From positions 9,574 through 73,573 of the forward strand of contig CAVYIO010000042.1 of NCBI GenBank assembly GCA_963768565.1: 64,000 bases of DNA, written 5' to 3'. The notes beneath the pieces are model-generated. The model saw nothing but the letters and a program-made list of their open reading frames with translations, made no database searches and had not been told where the DNA came from. Position numbers and translations under genes: made by a program. This DNA comes from JABDKH01 sp963768565 (lineage in GTDB: Bacteria; Bacteroidota; Rhodothermia; Rhodothermales; JABDKH01). Below are positions 39,973 to 49,357 of this stretch, piece after piece (position 1 is the first letter of the stretch; each line of letters opens with the position of its first letter).

Positions 39973-40995
39973 ATGCCGAACATCGTCATTCGTCCCGGAT
40001 GGGCTCTGAAAGAGTCGGACTCGACGGACAAATCCACTTACGAGTCGCGCCGCACCTTCATGCGACGTCTGGGTACCGGCACCATTGGACTGGTAGCGGT
40101 GAATCCGTTCTCCTGTGGTGACGGGGCAGCCTCCCGAGCCGAGATCAACGGTCCCGACGGACCGCTGGACACGATCCCTGCCAATGCCACGAGGGTCGGT
40201 TATCCGGCAACTCGTAGTGAAGGGTTCGTGGTGCCTGAGCGCCAGATCACCGAGAGGATCACGGCCTCATCCTACAATAATTTCTACGAGTTCGACGGCA
40301 GCTCGAAACGTGTGTGGCCGCTGACGGGCGACTACAAACCCTTCCCGTGGACCATCGAGGTCAAAGGGCTGGTAGAGAAACCTTTCACGATGGATGTGGA
40401 CGAGCTCATCAAAACCATGCCACTTGAGGAGCGCGTCTATCGCTTCCGATGCGTCGAGGCGTGGTCCATGACCATCCCCTGGACGGGTTTTCCCTTGCGG
40501 ACGCTGATAGATCGCTGCAAACCGCTATCGTCGGCAACACATGTCCGATTCGTCAGCGCAAAACTGGACAAGCAGATGCCGGGAATTCCATCCCAGCCCT
40601 GGTACCCGTGGCCATACTACGAGGGCCTCAGAATGGACGAAGCGATCAATGATCTGGGCTTCGTTGCAACAGGTATGTACGGTGAGCCGCTCACCAAGCA
40701 GAATGGATCACCGCTTCGACTGGCCCTCCCATGGAAATATGGTTACAAGGGACCTAAGGCTGTGGTGCGCATCGAGTTCACGAGGAAGCAGCCAAAGACC
40801 TTTTGGAATGAGCTCCAGCCGGCAGAGTACAGCTTTCTCTCGAATGTGAACCCGAATGTGCCTCACCCTCGATGGACGCAGGCCAGCGAACGCTTCATGG
40901 CGAACTCGGAGAACATCCGTCGGGTACCGACCCAGCTGTTTAACGGATACGCCGATTGGGTCGGCAACCTGTATCCCGGTGAGCCACGCGGCTAG
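39973..40995 (+). CDS. msrP: protein-methionine-sulfoxide reductase catalytic subunit MsrP
   Basis: MsrP (YedY) is a periplasmic molybdopterin enzyme that repairs oxidised methionine in envelope proteins. A twin-arginine export signal is visible, SRRTFMRRLG, with the arginine pair at residues 26-27 from the ATG at 39973. The cofactor cysteine is in YRFRCVEAWSMTIPW. Family blocks SSYNNFYEF, WKYGYKGPKAVVRIEF and NPNVPHPRW are all present. The product is 340 residues. The usual partner MsrQ, a heme membrane protein, is not adjacent: the next 360 bases hold no gene I can support. An ATG at 39934 would add 13 residues before the MsrP-like opening. Confidence 0.93.
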   Translation: MPNIVIRPGWALKESDSTDKSTYESRRTFMRRLGTGTIGLVAVNPFSCGDGAASRAEINGPDGPLDTIPANATRVGYPATRSEGFVVPERQITERITASSYNNFYEFDGSSKRVWPLTGDYKPFPWTIEVKGLVEKPFTMDVDELIKTMPLEERVYRFRCVEAWSMTIPWTGFPLRTLIDRCKPLSSATHVRFVSAKLDKQMPGIPSQPWYPWPYYEGLRMDEAINDLGFVATGMYGEPLTKQNGSPLRLALPWKYGYKGPKAVVRIEFTRKQPKTFWNELQPAEYSFLSNVNPNVPHPRWTQASERFMANSENIRRVPTQLFNGYADWVGNLYPGEPRG

Positions 40996-41355
40996 AGCAA
41001 TGGGTCCAGTTGCGTCCGGTGGTCCATAACAGGTGGCGACTGCCGGTCAACAACTCCACGTCGGTGGTCTCGAACGATGCACGGGGCGACGTCTGGCCAT
41101 ACGCAAGTGAGCCCGGCCCAGGGCGGTGTCGTTCGGAAGGCCGTCAATTCACGTGGGTAGTCGACGAAGCGCAATCCGCCAACAGCACAAATCAGGCGCT
41201 CGGTACGGAGGTCGAATACCTTGCTGACCTCTGGCTGATCGCGGGTTCGTCGTTCATATAGCCTCGCACTCCTTGCTCCCAACTTGCGAATGTGCGCCCG
41301 AATGCATAACTAAACTCAACAACCAACACGATTTACCTCGACCACGGAGACTGTT
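40996..41355 (+). other. gene-free stretch between msrP and the Yip1 gene
   Basis: In these 360 bases two short frames, 83 codons on the plus strand and 96 on the minus strand, have no hydrophobic helix, motif or ribosome site to support them. No msrQ-like sequence is seen. Promoter elements for the Yip1 gene probably lie here, but I cannot point to one. Confidence 0.4.
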
Positions 41356-41895
41356 ATGCTGGACCGGATAATGGGAGTATTCAAGCTCGATCCCGCCACG
41401 TTCGAAAGCATCGAGCACGATGAATCGGCGACGAGCCAGGCCGGCATGATAGTACTGGCGGTAGCCGTACTTGGAGGACTCGGAAGTCTGGCCGCCGCGT
41501 CATTCATGGAAGGAACCGGGGCGTCCGGCGGATTCTTCAGCACCGTAATCAGTACGTTCGCCAGCTGGGTCGTATGGTCCTTCTTGACCTATTTCATCGG
41601 TACTCGACTGTTCGGCGGAGAGGCCAACATGGGCGAGATGCTCAGAGTAATCGGGTTTGCCTACGCACCTCAGCTTCTCGGCATAGTACCGTGCCTGGGT
41701 AGCATTGTTGGTTTGATCTGGTCACTTGCGGCAGCCTTCATTGGAATCAGGCAGGGGCTCGATTTGAGTAACGGCAAGACCGCACTGACTATCGTCGTCG
41801 GGTTGGTCGTTTACATCGGAATCGCTTTCGCGATGTCACTGCTCTTTGGTGGACTAGGCGGAGTCAGCAACCCGCTAGAGGGATTCACCGCCTGA
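41356..41895 (+). CDS. Yip1-domain membrane protein
   Basis: The product is 179 residues. After a short polar N-terminus (FKLDPATFESIEHDESA), which is usual for bacterial Yip1 proteins, there are four to five hydrophobic segments: IVLAVAVLGGLGSLAA, a second around FASWVVWSFLTYFIGTRL, then IGFAYAPQLLGIVPCLGSIV and a last one near VVGLVVYIGIAFAM. The domain is common in bacteria with unknown function. It converges with the following gene and the two coding regions overlap by 21 bases (41875-41895). Confidence 0.8.
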   Translation: MLDRIMGVFKLDPATFESIEHDESATSQAGMIVLAVAVLGGLGSLAAASFMEGTGASGGFFSTVISTFASWVVWSFLTYFIGTRLFGGEANMGEMLRVIGFAYAPQLLGIVPCLGSIVGLIWSLAAAFIGIRQGLDLSNGKTALTIVVGLVVYIGIAFAMSLLFGGLGGVSNPLEGFTA

Positions 41896-42381
41896 GGCTA
41901 GTGGCGCCGGCCGAATACGCTCTTCAGCTCCGGCCCCCTTCACGCTTCTGTTCCAGCCTACCACTGCGGCGAGTGCCATCAGCGCAGTAAAGAAGCTCAC
42001 GGCTGACTGAATAGCCGCGATTTTCCACTGTGTGTCGACGACCATGTCAATTACGATGGTCTGGCCGGCATCGCGCAGTACGTGCACGCTGAGCTGTTCC
42101 CGCCCTTCGATCTCCTGCATCAGACTGTAGGGCAGTGACATCTTTTCCCGGGTGAGGACTGAGCCGTCGGGCAGCGGCACTTCCAGACTCACATATCCGT
42201 AGGTGATGTCGGCGCGATCAACACGTTCGTATTCAGCAACACGCGCGGTGGCACCAATACCGTCCGAAAGCGTGATTCGAAGATCGCGGGCGACTTTCGC
42301 CTGGTTCACGCACAGGCCCACGAGCATGAGAGGCACCAGCCACGCGACCCGGGCGAGAATGCGTTGAAAATTACTTGGCAT
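41875..42381 (-). CDS. membrane protein with DUF3592-like periplasmic domain
   Basis: The protein has 168 residues from the ATG at 42381, which has GAAGAGG upstream. Helix one (VAWLVPLMLVGLC) and helix two near the C-terminus (AVSFFTALMALAAVVGW) flank a soluble central beta-rich region, DITYGYVSLEVPLPDG to DAGQTIVIDMVVD. This resembles DUF3592, found in many two-helix bacterial proteins of unknown role. The gene's end overlaps the Yip1 gene on the opposite strand by 21 bases. It starts 13 bases after the HNH gene and is probably co-transcribed with it. Confidence 0.6.
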   Translation of the reverse strand: MPSNFQRILARVAWLVPLMLVGLCVNQAKVARDLRITLSDGIGATARVAEYERVDRADITYGYVSLEVPLPDGSVLTREKMSLPYSLMQEIEGREQLSVHVLRDAGQTIVIDMVVDTQWKIAAIQSAVSFFTALMALAAVVGWNRSVKGAGAEERIRPAPLASGGESL

Positions 42382-42394
42382 GCGGGTGGCCTCT

Positions 42395-42895
42395 TCAGGA
42401 AAGAAAGAGATATGGCTTCCAGCCGTCGTCAAAAGTTTCGACGTAGTCCCGGATAAACATGACGTGGCTCGGCCGGAACGGTCGACGCCTCAACTCCAAC
42501 CTGGCTTCATCCGGAGTGTGGTTGCCCTTGCGATTATTGCACGGTACGCACGCGGCGACCAGATTCTCCCAGTTATCGCGTCCACCACGGGATTTCGGGA
42601 TCACGTGATCGATCGTAAGCTTGTCCCTGGAGCCACAGTACTGGCACCGAAAACCATCGCGCCGGATTACGTTCTTCCGTGTCAGCATGATGCGGCGATA
42701 CGGAACGTTGATGTATAGACTGAGGCGGACGATGCTCGGCCATGGATGACGAACAGTAGCGGATCGAATAGCTCGATGAGCCAACGCCTCCACCAGTTCC
42801 ACTTTGTCGAGATGGAGCATCACAACGGCCCGCTTCACGCTACAAATCGAGAGCGCACTGTAGTCCCGATTGAGCACAAGGACATGTCCGTTCAT
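42395..42895 (-). CDS. HNH endonuclease family protein
   Basis: This is a 166-residue single-domain protein. The HNH zinc core is clear: CQYCGSRDKLTIDHVIPKSRGG followed by ENLVAACVPCNNRKGN, split here for brevity, with CxxC pairs and the catalytic HVI...N. The N-terminus VLVLNRDYSALSICSVKRAV is typical of the stand-alone HNH family found in many Bacteroidota and Cyanobacteria near no fixed partner. Whether it cuts DNA in vivo is unknown. It is divergent from the hybrid kinase. Confidence 0.9.
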   Translation of the reverse strand: MNGHVLVLNRDYSALSICSVKRAVVMLHLDKVELVEALAHRAIRSATVRHPWPSIVRLSLYINVPYRRIMLTRKNVIRRDGFRCQYCGSRDKLTIDHVIPKSRGGRDNWENLVAACVPCNNRKGNHTPDEARLELRRRPFRPSHVMFIRDYVETFDDGWKPYLFLS

Positions 42896-43241
42896 CGCTC
42901 ACACCTTCTCGCATGCGAACGTACGACGCGACACTTGCACGGGAATATGTAGATCTGCCTCTTGTGGAAGTCTGTCGTAGATACGGCTTGGGACTTACAT
43001 GGCGCCCGCTGTTGCCGGCGCCGAGATGTTAGAAATTTCCAACACGTGTTGCGGCAGTTCGTTCCAGAAGTAGCGTTGTGGCACGGGGCGGCGACAGACT
43101 CCACAGACACTGCCGGACCGACAAACTCCCAGACCACGTCATTACTCCCAAAACCGCACTGACAGTCGATTTTCGGCTTTAGGAAGCCAAAAAACAAGCC
43201 GATACAAACGCCATTGGACAGTCCGTCCGACTCAACGACAT
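42896..43241 (+). other. divergent intergenic region between the HNH and histidine-kinase genes
   Basis: No frame in these 346 bases has a motif or ribosome site. It must hold promoters for both flanking genes, but I see no clear TAnnTTTG element on either strand. Confidence 0.4.
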
Positions 43242-46200
43242 TTGTCTTCGTGCGGCCTCAAAACCGCAACCTGGCGCAACCACTACGAGCCGTTGTCTGA
43301 CGATTCCATCGTAATAGCTCTGCGAGAAGCGACCTACCAACACCTTAGGCCGGCAGCCGTCGGTCTGGGCGTATTGCTGGCAGTCCTCTCCACGTCTTAC
43401 GCGTTTTTGATCGACCCCCCCGCCCTGTGGGTTCTCCTTCCCACCGCAGCCGGAACGTCCGCACTTCTCGTACTGCTGTCGTTCGTTCTCCAGAGATTTG
43501 AACTTGAGCGGTGGGCGCACGTGTTCAGTGCACTGATTGCATCGCTTGCGCTGGTCAACTGCCTCCTGCATCTGCACTACTTTCCAGAGCCCAAGTTCAC
43601 AACCAATCTGGTCCTGTTTGTGATGGGCACCGGGTTCCTCATCTTCTCAAGCAGATGGCTCGTGTTCGTAATTGCAGCCGAAACCGCCGGCTGGGTTTCG
43701 GTGGTTTACAGCTCGCCGGCATCACCCGAGTGGCTTCATTTCGGATTTGCGCTTCTGGGCGCTACCCTCCTCGCCGGCATCATTCATCTCGCAAGGGTGC
43801 GCGAAGTGCGGCGGTACATCTCGCATCTGGAGCATGAGGAACGCAGCGCGAATCTGGAGGTCAGTCTGCACAAGTCAGAGAAAGCCTACAAACAGGCCGA
43901 AGAGGCTCTGAAGAAATCGGACGAGATTGCTGAGTCTGCACGACGAAGCGAGAGCAGGTATCGAGCCCTCTTTGACAACGTACCGGCCGGCATCTACCGG
44001 GTCAGCCCCGATGGCAAGCTCCTGGCCGCCAATGCTGCGATGGTGAGCATGCTCGGGTACGCTTCCACCGAAGAACTTCTGTCCAAGAACGTCAAGCGGC
44101 ACGGCTTGCTGGACACTTCCTCCCGTGAACGATTCGAAAGGGCCCTCCAACGCACTGGAGAGGTTCGTGGATACGAGACCGCGTGGACGTGCAAGGATGG
44201 CACCGCCCTCTACGTACGTGAGAACGCGAACGCCGTCAGAGACACGGACGGAACCGTCAAGTACTACGAAGGCACGATCGAAGACATTACAGATCGAAAA
44301 CGTGCCGAGGCCGCCGTCAAGAAGCAGGCCCGGGAACTGGCTCAGACGGTCAAGGCGCTCGAAAAAGCGAAGCACGAGGCAGAGGCTGCTACGCGCGCAA
44401 AGGGTGAGTTCCTGGCAAACATGAGCCACGAGATCAGGACTCCAATGAACGCGGTTATCGGCATGACCAGCCTGCTGCGTGACCTGGAGCTGACGCAAGA
44501 GCAGCGAGAGTATGTCGAGACAATCCGCGTCAGCGGTGAGTCGCTGCTCGGAATCATCAACGACATTCTTGATTTCTCGAAGATCGAAGCGGGCAAAGTC
44601 GAGCTGGAGCGACAGCCTTTCTCGCCGCGCCAGTGTATCGAAGAATCGCTCGAGTTGTTGTCCGCAAGGGCGGCTGAGAAGGGCCTCGAGATTGCCTACA
44701 GTCTCGGCGCAGGGGTGCCGGCGCAGGTGCTGGGAGACATCACGCGCGTGCGGCAGGTGCTCGTCAATCTGATTTCGAATGCGGTCAAGTTTACAAAGAA
44801 GGGCGAGGTCGTCGTTACGTTGAACGCCGAGGCGCGCACCGACGTCGAATATGCCTTGCACTTCTCGGTACGGGACACGGGCATCGGCATCGACGCTGAG
44901 CGGCACGCCCGTTTGTTCAAGGCCTTCTCTCAGGTCGATGCGTCGACCACTCGCAGGTACGGTGGGACCGGCCTCGGCCTCGCCATCAGCAAGAAGCTGG
45001 TCAACCTGATGGGCGGAACCATCTGGGTAGATAGCACGCCCGGAAAGGGTTCGACGTTCAACTTCGCGCTTCCGGCTGCGGCCGCGCAAACGGGAAGCGC
45101 CCGAGACGTTAACGGTCCTCAGGAGAAGCTCACGGACAAGCGTGTGCTCATTGTCGACGACAACGCCACCAGCCGACGCGTCATCTCCACCATTGCCGAG
45201 CGCTGGGGGATGCATGCGGCAGCGGCCGGCTCCGGAACCGAAGCCATGGCGCGCCTGGAGTCGGGCGAACAGTTCGACATATGCCTTCTGGATCTCGAAA
45301 TGCCCGAAATGAGCGGCATGGGACTTGCCGAGCGCATCAGAGCACAGTACTCCCCGGCCACGGTCCCGATCGTACTTATGACCATGGTAGGGCAGCGCGT
45401 CGGGAACAGGAGCCTCATTGATGGTGCACTGAAGAAACCCGTCAAGTACGACGTGTTGCTCGATACCATCCTCCGCGCACTCAAGCTCGGCACTCCGGGC
45501 CCGGTTGACTCCTCCGCCGGTCGACCGCACGATCAACGGATGGCGCCGATGTGGCCCTTGCGAATCCTGATCGCGGAAGACAACCTGATCAATCAGAAGG
45601 TTGCGCTACGGCTCCTCGAACGATTGGGATACGAGGCGGATGTCGTTGCGAACGGAATGGAGGCGGTTGTGGCCTCACGACATGTCGACTACGATGCCAT
45701 CCTTATGGACGTCCAGATGCCCGAAATGGACGGACTGGAGGCGACCAGACAATTGTGCAAACAGCATCCGCCTGAGGATCGGCCGCGCATCATCGCGGTA
45801 ACTGCCGATGCCCAGGCCAGCGACCGTGAAGAGTGCCTTCGATCCGGAATGGACGACTATCTCTCCAAACCGGTACGACTCGACCAGGTCGCGGAAGCGC
45901 TCTACAAGACCAAACCGAGAGCCGCCGCTACAGTTGATTCATCGAGCGACGAATCACCATCCGTTGCCGTGAGCGAATCGGACGATAGCGCGACTCTCCA
46001 GGAGATCGTCGTGCCTGACTCCCCTTCTGACACCAATCCGAGCCCAACTCCTGACCCCCGCTCAGGACAGCGCTGCAATTGAAGATTCCAGCCCGGACGC
46101 AGGATCGACCGACGCCATCGAACTCCTCAACGAGGACGATCCGGAATTCCTGGTCGACCTCATCGAAAGCTACGTGGAGATCACGCCGTCAATGGTGAAA

Positions 46201-46458
46201 GAGATGAAACGGCATCTCGCCGCGGGCGATCGCGGAGCGCTCAAGTCCGTGGCACACAAGATGAAGAGTGGTTCCGGACAGATCGGGTTGAAGAGACTCG
46301 CGACGCTTTGCGGTGACCTCCAGTCTGCGACGTCGGGAGACCGCAAGGAGATCAATCTGCAGGATCAGGTACATATGATCGAGGCAGAGTACCGCCGTGT
46401 CGTACCTCTTCTCGCCAACAAGCGCGACACGCTGGGCGGATCCGACCCTGCGGCTTAG
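43242..46458 (+). CDS. hybrid sensor histidine kinase with two receivers and a C-terminal Hpt domain, frameshifted in this sequence
   Basis: A membrane sensor region of about five helices (residues 34-195) is followed by a coiled coil, a PAS domain (RALFDNVPAGIYRVSPDGKLL) and HisKA with His396 (NMSHEIRTPMN). Next come HATPase (NLISNAVKFTKKGEV, DTGIGID, GGTGLGLAI), a first receiver with Asp684 (LLDLEMPEMSG) and a second with Asp823 (ILMDVQMPEMDG). The Hpt domain, VAHKMKSGSGQIGLKRLA with its histidine at 46255-46257, is in another frame. Removing one C from CCCCC at 46055-46059 restores it. The total is about 1070 residues. The start is TTG at 43242 and not certain. The protein is a full phosphorelay without an adjacent output regulator. 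Confidence 0.85.
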
Positions 46459-47190
46459 CTACCGAACGGGGAGCGACACGTGTAGGTGATCGGCGGTACC
46501 GACGTGCCGCAGGGTATGAAGCCCCATCAGCCGAAAGTATGCCGCCACGGCCGCATTCCTGAGGCCTGTCCGACCAACGGTTCGCAGATCCACGGCATGA
46601 ACGTATCCCGTGCTCTGTTCGAAGTGCAGCGAACTCTCATTTGCCGGGAGGCCCATTCGAGCATAGTCATCGATGGTGCGTGCACCATCTGTAACCAAGA
46701 GATCGCTGTCCGCGACAACAAGCGTGCTGACACTCAATCGCAGGAGTGGGTGAAGCGCTCGATACGTGTCAGCGACTTCGGCAGACTTCACGTTTGCACC
46801 TGAAATAAACAGAATCGAATAGAAGCAGTATGCGATGACAAGCAGCCCATTCGATCGAAACGTAAAGGACGAGACGGCGAAGCGCCTTCTGACCCTGTAG
46901 GAAACCGCCATCGTCAATACGGTCAACAAGATGGTTGTCGTCAAGGCGGCTGCCACGAGTGCCGCCCACGGATTTACCGAAGCCTCGAGGTGCAATGCGA
47001 CGGCGACCTTCACGAGTAGCAGGAACGGTGCGACGAGCGATGCCACTCCGATAAGTGCCGCGCGAATTACGCGGCCTGCCGACCACGAACGCGTCTTCTG
47101 TTGACTGTCGGTTCTTGCCGAGCCGATCTGTGCCTTCATCGAGGCCAGAGCTCTGTCAATATCGTCTGTTCTCGATTCCGTCGGTTTCAT
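46459..47190 (-). CDS. membrane-anchored M15-like (D-Ala-D-Ala carboxypeptidase fold) protein
   Basis: The protein has 243 residues from the ATG at 47190. Three hydrophobic helices (about residues 42-66, 74-97 and 113-131) precede a C-terminal domain resembling M15/LAS zinc peptidases. SLHFEQSTGYVHAVDLRT gives the H...H..D pattern (His189, His198, Asp201), and GTADHLHVSLPVR supplies the last histidines (235, 237). It may trim peptidoglycan stem peptides at the membrane. The combination of multiple helices with M15 is less common than soluble forms. Its stop codon abuts the stop of the hybrid kinase exactly (46456-46461). The call rests on motif spacing only. Confidence 0.6.
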   Translation of the reverse strand: MKPTESRTDDIDRALASMKAQIGSARTDSQQKTRSWSAGRVIRAALIGVASLVAPFLLLVKVAVALHLEASVNPWAALVAAALTTTILLTVLTMAVSYRVRRRFAVSSFTFRSNGLLVIAYCFYSILFISGANVKSAEVADTYRALHPLLRLSVSTLVVADSDLLVTDGARTIDDYARMGLPANESSLHFEQSTGYVHAVDLRTVGRTGLRNAAVAAYFRLMGLHTLRHVGTADHLHVSLPVR

Positions 47191-47253
47191 CACAGCATTC
47201 GGAATACGTACAGTCGCGGCCGCGCACCGCATCCTGACCCGGGTCGACGTCGT

Positions 47254-47731
47254 CTATTCGATCAACAGGTCACCGTAGGAGACGATCTCGCCGAAGCTAT
47301 CGAGGATAAAAAGTCGATGCAGAGCCTGCCTCGCCTATCTGCGCGGCATTGAACTGCATTATGTACGCGCCCGGACTCGACGTATCGATGAGCTCGTCAA
47401 GGGGGCGGAACTGGTCGCCCACCAGAGTCCGCAAGGCCAGTCCACCAGAGATGTCGTCAAATTGGAGGATGCGAATCGGCACGGTAATCGTTCCCCCGGC
47501 TGTCGCTGGATTCGGATAGGCAGGGTTTACGATCACCTTACCGACGAAGAACGGTGCGGTCCGCCAGTCGTCCGTATCTTCCGACGTCACTTGACCGGAG
47601 GCATCCGTCGCCGCAAAGCCGGAAGGTGTAGATGTCGCGGCCTTTACGAACTCGTCCTGGCTGTCTGTCGCGTCACATGACCAGAGACAGACGCAGGTTG
47701 CGACGAGAAGAACCGAGTTCGTGCGTCTCAT
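47254..47731 (-). CDS. secreted lipoprotein with sorting-tail-like C-terminus, frameshifted in this sequence
   Basis: The N-terminus (ATG at 47731) is a lipoprotein signal with lipobox LWSC: TNSVLLVATCVCLWSCDAT. The body includes AYPNPATAGGTITVPIRIL, similar to the start of type IX sorting-like domains. In one frame the reading ends at 47297 after GEAGSASTFYPR. With one extra base removed near 47322 it continues as LHRLFILDSFGEIVSYGDLLIE, a natural strand-rich ending, to the stop at 47254. The mature protein would be about 140 residues. Function is unknown; its surface location is inferred. Confidence 0.65.
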
Positions 47732-47847
47732 GGGATGTGACCGCGCTTTAGGTGGGAGCCTGGCACCGTGTGATGCCTTCCGTGCAATACCGGTGGCCGA
47801 CAAATGGTTCCACCGCCTACCATCGTTTTGACCACTGATTTCCGGTA

Positions 47848-48633
47848 ATGGTTCTTCGTGCCGACAGACTGAATGTTGAACTCGACGGAGTCCCGGTGCT
47901 CGCAGACGTTGGATTTGCGGTCGACCGCGGGGAGTGGATAGCCCTCCTCGGACCTAATGGTGCCGGCAAAACGACCCTGCTGCGCACGCTTGGCGGACTG
48001 CTTGAATATCGGGGACACGTGTCGGTCGAAGAGCGGGAGCTCCGGGAGTGGCCTCGGAAAGAACTGGCACGGAAGCTTGCCTTCGTTCGCCAGTCGGTTT
48101 CGCTCGCCTTCGATTTCAGAGTCGAGGATCTCGTGATGCTCGGGAGAGCGCCGCGCAAGAAATGGCTGGCGGCTTATGACCAGCAGGACCGGCGCGTCAC
48201 GGCCGAGGCTCTTATGGGCGTAGACCTGCTGGACTTCGCAGGACGGTCCATCCACTCGCTCAGCAGCGGCGAGCAGCAACGTGTGTTCCTTGCGCAGGCC
48301 CTTGCTCAACAACCGGATATTATGCTGCTGGACGAACCGACAGCTCATCTCGATATTCATCACCGCATCGCGTTTCTTGGGCATGTGAGAGACTACGTGG
48401 ATTCGGGCTGCACGGTCGTCGCAGCGTTTCACGACCTGGAACTGGCCGCGCATTTCGCCGATCGGGTGATCGTGCTAGACCGCGGACGATTGGCAGCGAT
48501 CGGATCGCCCGCTCAAACGCTCACATCGGATTTGATCGCAAGCGTCTTTCGAGTCCGGGCGTCAGTCGCAGTGGAAGACGGAAACATCATGGACATACGG
48601 TATCACGAAAACCTGACGTCGGCAGACGCTTGA
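47848..48633 (+). CDS. ABC transporter ATP-binding protein, cobalamin/heme/siderophore class (BtuD-like)
   Basis: This is a 261-residue ATPase of the FecE/BtuD/HmuV class. Walker A GPNGAGKTTLL, Q-loop VRQSVSLAFDF, signature LSSGEQQRVFLAQAL, Walker B IMLLDEPTAHLD and the H-loop AAFHDLE are all visible. Its permease and binding protein are not in the window. The next gene, 48 bases downstream, is a cobalamin adenosyltransferase, which favours cobalamin (BtuD) over heme or iron chelates. There is no cobalamin riboswitch in the 116 bases upstream. The substrate is therefore inference from context. Confidence 0.8.
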   Translation: MVLRADRLNVELDGVPVLADVGFAVDRGEWIALLGPNGAGKTTLLRTLGGLLEYRGHVSVEERELREWPRKELARKLAFVRQSVSLAFDFRVEDLVMLGRAPRKKWLAAYDQQDRRVTAEALMGVDLLDFAGRSIHSLSSGEQQRVFLAQALAQQPDIMLLDEPTAHLDIHHRIAFLGHVRDYVDSGCTVVAAFHDLELAAHFADRVIVLDRGRLAAIGSPAQTLTSDLIASVFRVRASVAVEDGNIMDIRYHENLTSADA

Positions 48634-48681
48634 CCGACCTCCTCGAAGAGAGCTCCAAACGAAAGCATCAGCAGCAATCGA

Positions 48682-49236
48682 ATGAAAATCTATACTGGAA
48701 CAGGCGACTCCGGAACGACCGGCATATTGGGCGGCAGTCGCGTTGCGAAGCATCATCCGCGAATCGAAGCCTACGGGACGGTGGATGAACTGAACGCCGC
48801 CATAGGCATGGTCCTGTGTCACCAAACGAGCAGCGATACGCTGGGGCCGGCTGCAGATATGTTGAAGCGCATTCAGTCCGAGCTCTTTGTGGTCGGTGCG
48901 GATCTGGCCACTCCACTGGACGCCCGCGTGGACGTGCCGAGGGTGGAGGAACGAATGGTCAGACAACTGGAGGCCGACATCGACGGAACGGACGAGGGGC
49001 TCGACGAACTCAAGTCATTCATCCTGCCGGGCGGAATTCCGGTCGCGGCCTCACTCCATTTTGCCCGAACGGTCTGCCGCCGCGCTGAGCGAAGAGTCGT
49101 CGAGTTCGGGGAGTCGGCAGAAATCAATGAAAAGACGGTGGTTTACCTCAATCGTCTCGCGGATCTCCTCTTTGTGATGGCGCGACATGCGAACGCGTCC
49201 GCCGGGTCGGGTGACGTGATCTGGAAGAGCGAATAG
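48682..49236 (+). CDS. PduO-type ATP:cob(I)alamin adenosyltransferase
   Basis: This enzyme adds the adenosyl group to cob(I)alamin, making the active B12 coenzyme. The 184-residue protein shows the PduO/MMAB signatures: TGTGDSGTTGILGGSRVAK for ATP binding near the start, AYGTVDELNAAIG, then HFARTVCRRAERRVV and YLNRLADLLFVMARH in the C-terminal helical bundle. It follows the BtuD-like ATPase by 48 bases, suggesting a salvage pair. No B12-dependent enzyme is in the window. The gene name varies (pduO, cobO-type, MMAB), so I leave the symbol empty. Confidence 0.93.
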   Translation: MKIYTGTGDSGTTGILGGSRVAKHHPRIEAYGTVDELNAAIGMVLCHQTSSDTLGPAADMLKRIQSELFVVGADLATPLDARVDVPRVEERMVRQLEADIDGTDEGLDELKSFILPGGIPVAASLHFARTVCRRAERRVVEFGESAEINEKTVVYLNRLADLLFVMARHANASAGSGDVIWKSE

Positions 49237-49357
49237 GCTTCTGCCCGATCAATAGGAGTCGATAACTCAGAGACATACCTGTTCGCGTCCTCTGGAACCG
49301 AATCAGGGGCCGGACCTTATATTCTATTCTCCACCGATTTCGTAGAGCACTTCCACC

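Noticed and set aside
40992..41282. Two short open frames in the msrP downstream region
   Set aside because: Neither has a ribosome site, hydrophobic segment, motif or plausible composition.
43875..45536. A 553-codon open frame on the minus strand across the hybrid kinase
   Set aside because: The kinase, receiver and ATPase motifs on the plus strand fill this region. The opposite frame has composition typical of a shadow.
47732..47847. Cobalamin riboswitch before the BtuD-like gene
   Set aside because: The conserved B12-box and the expected ~200-base length cannot be fitted in the 116 bases present.
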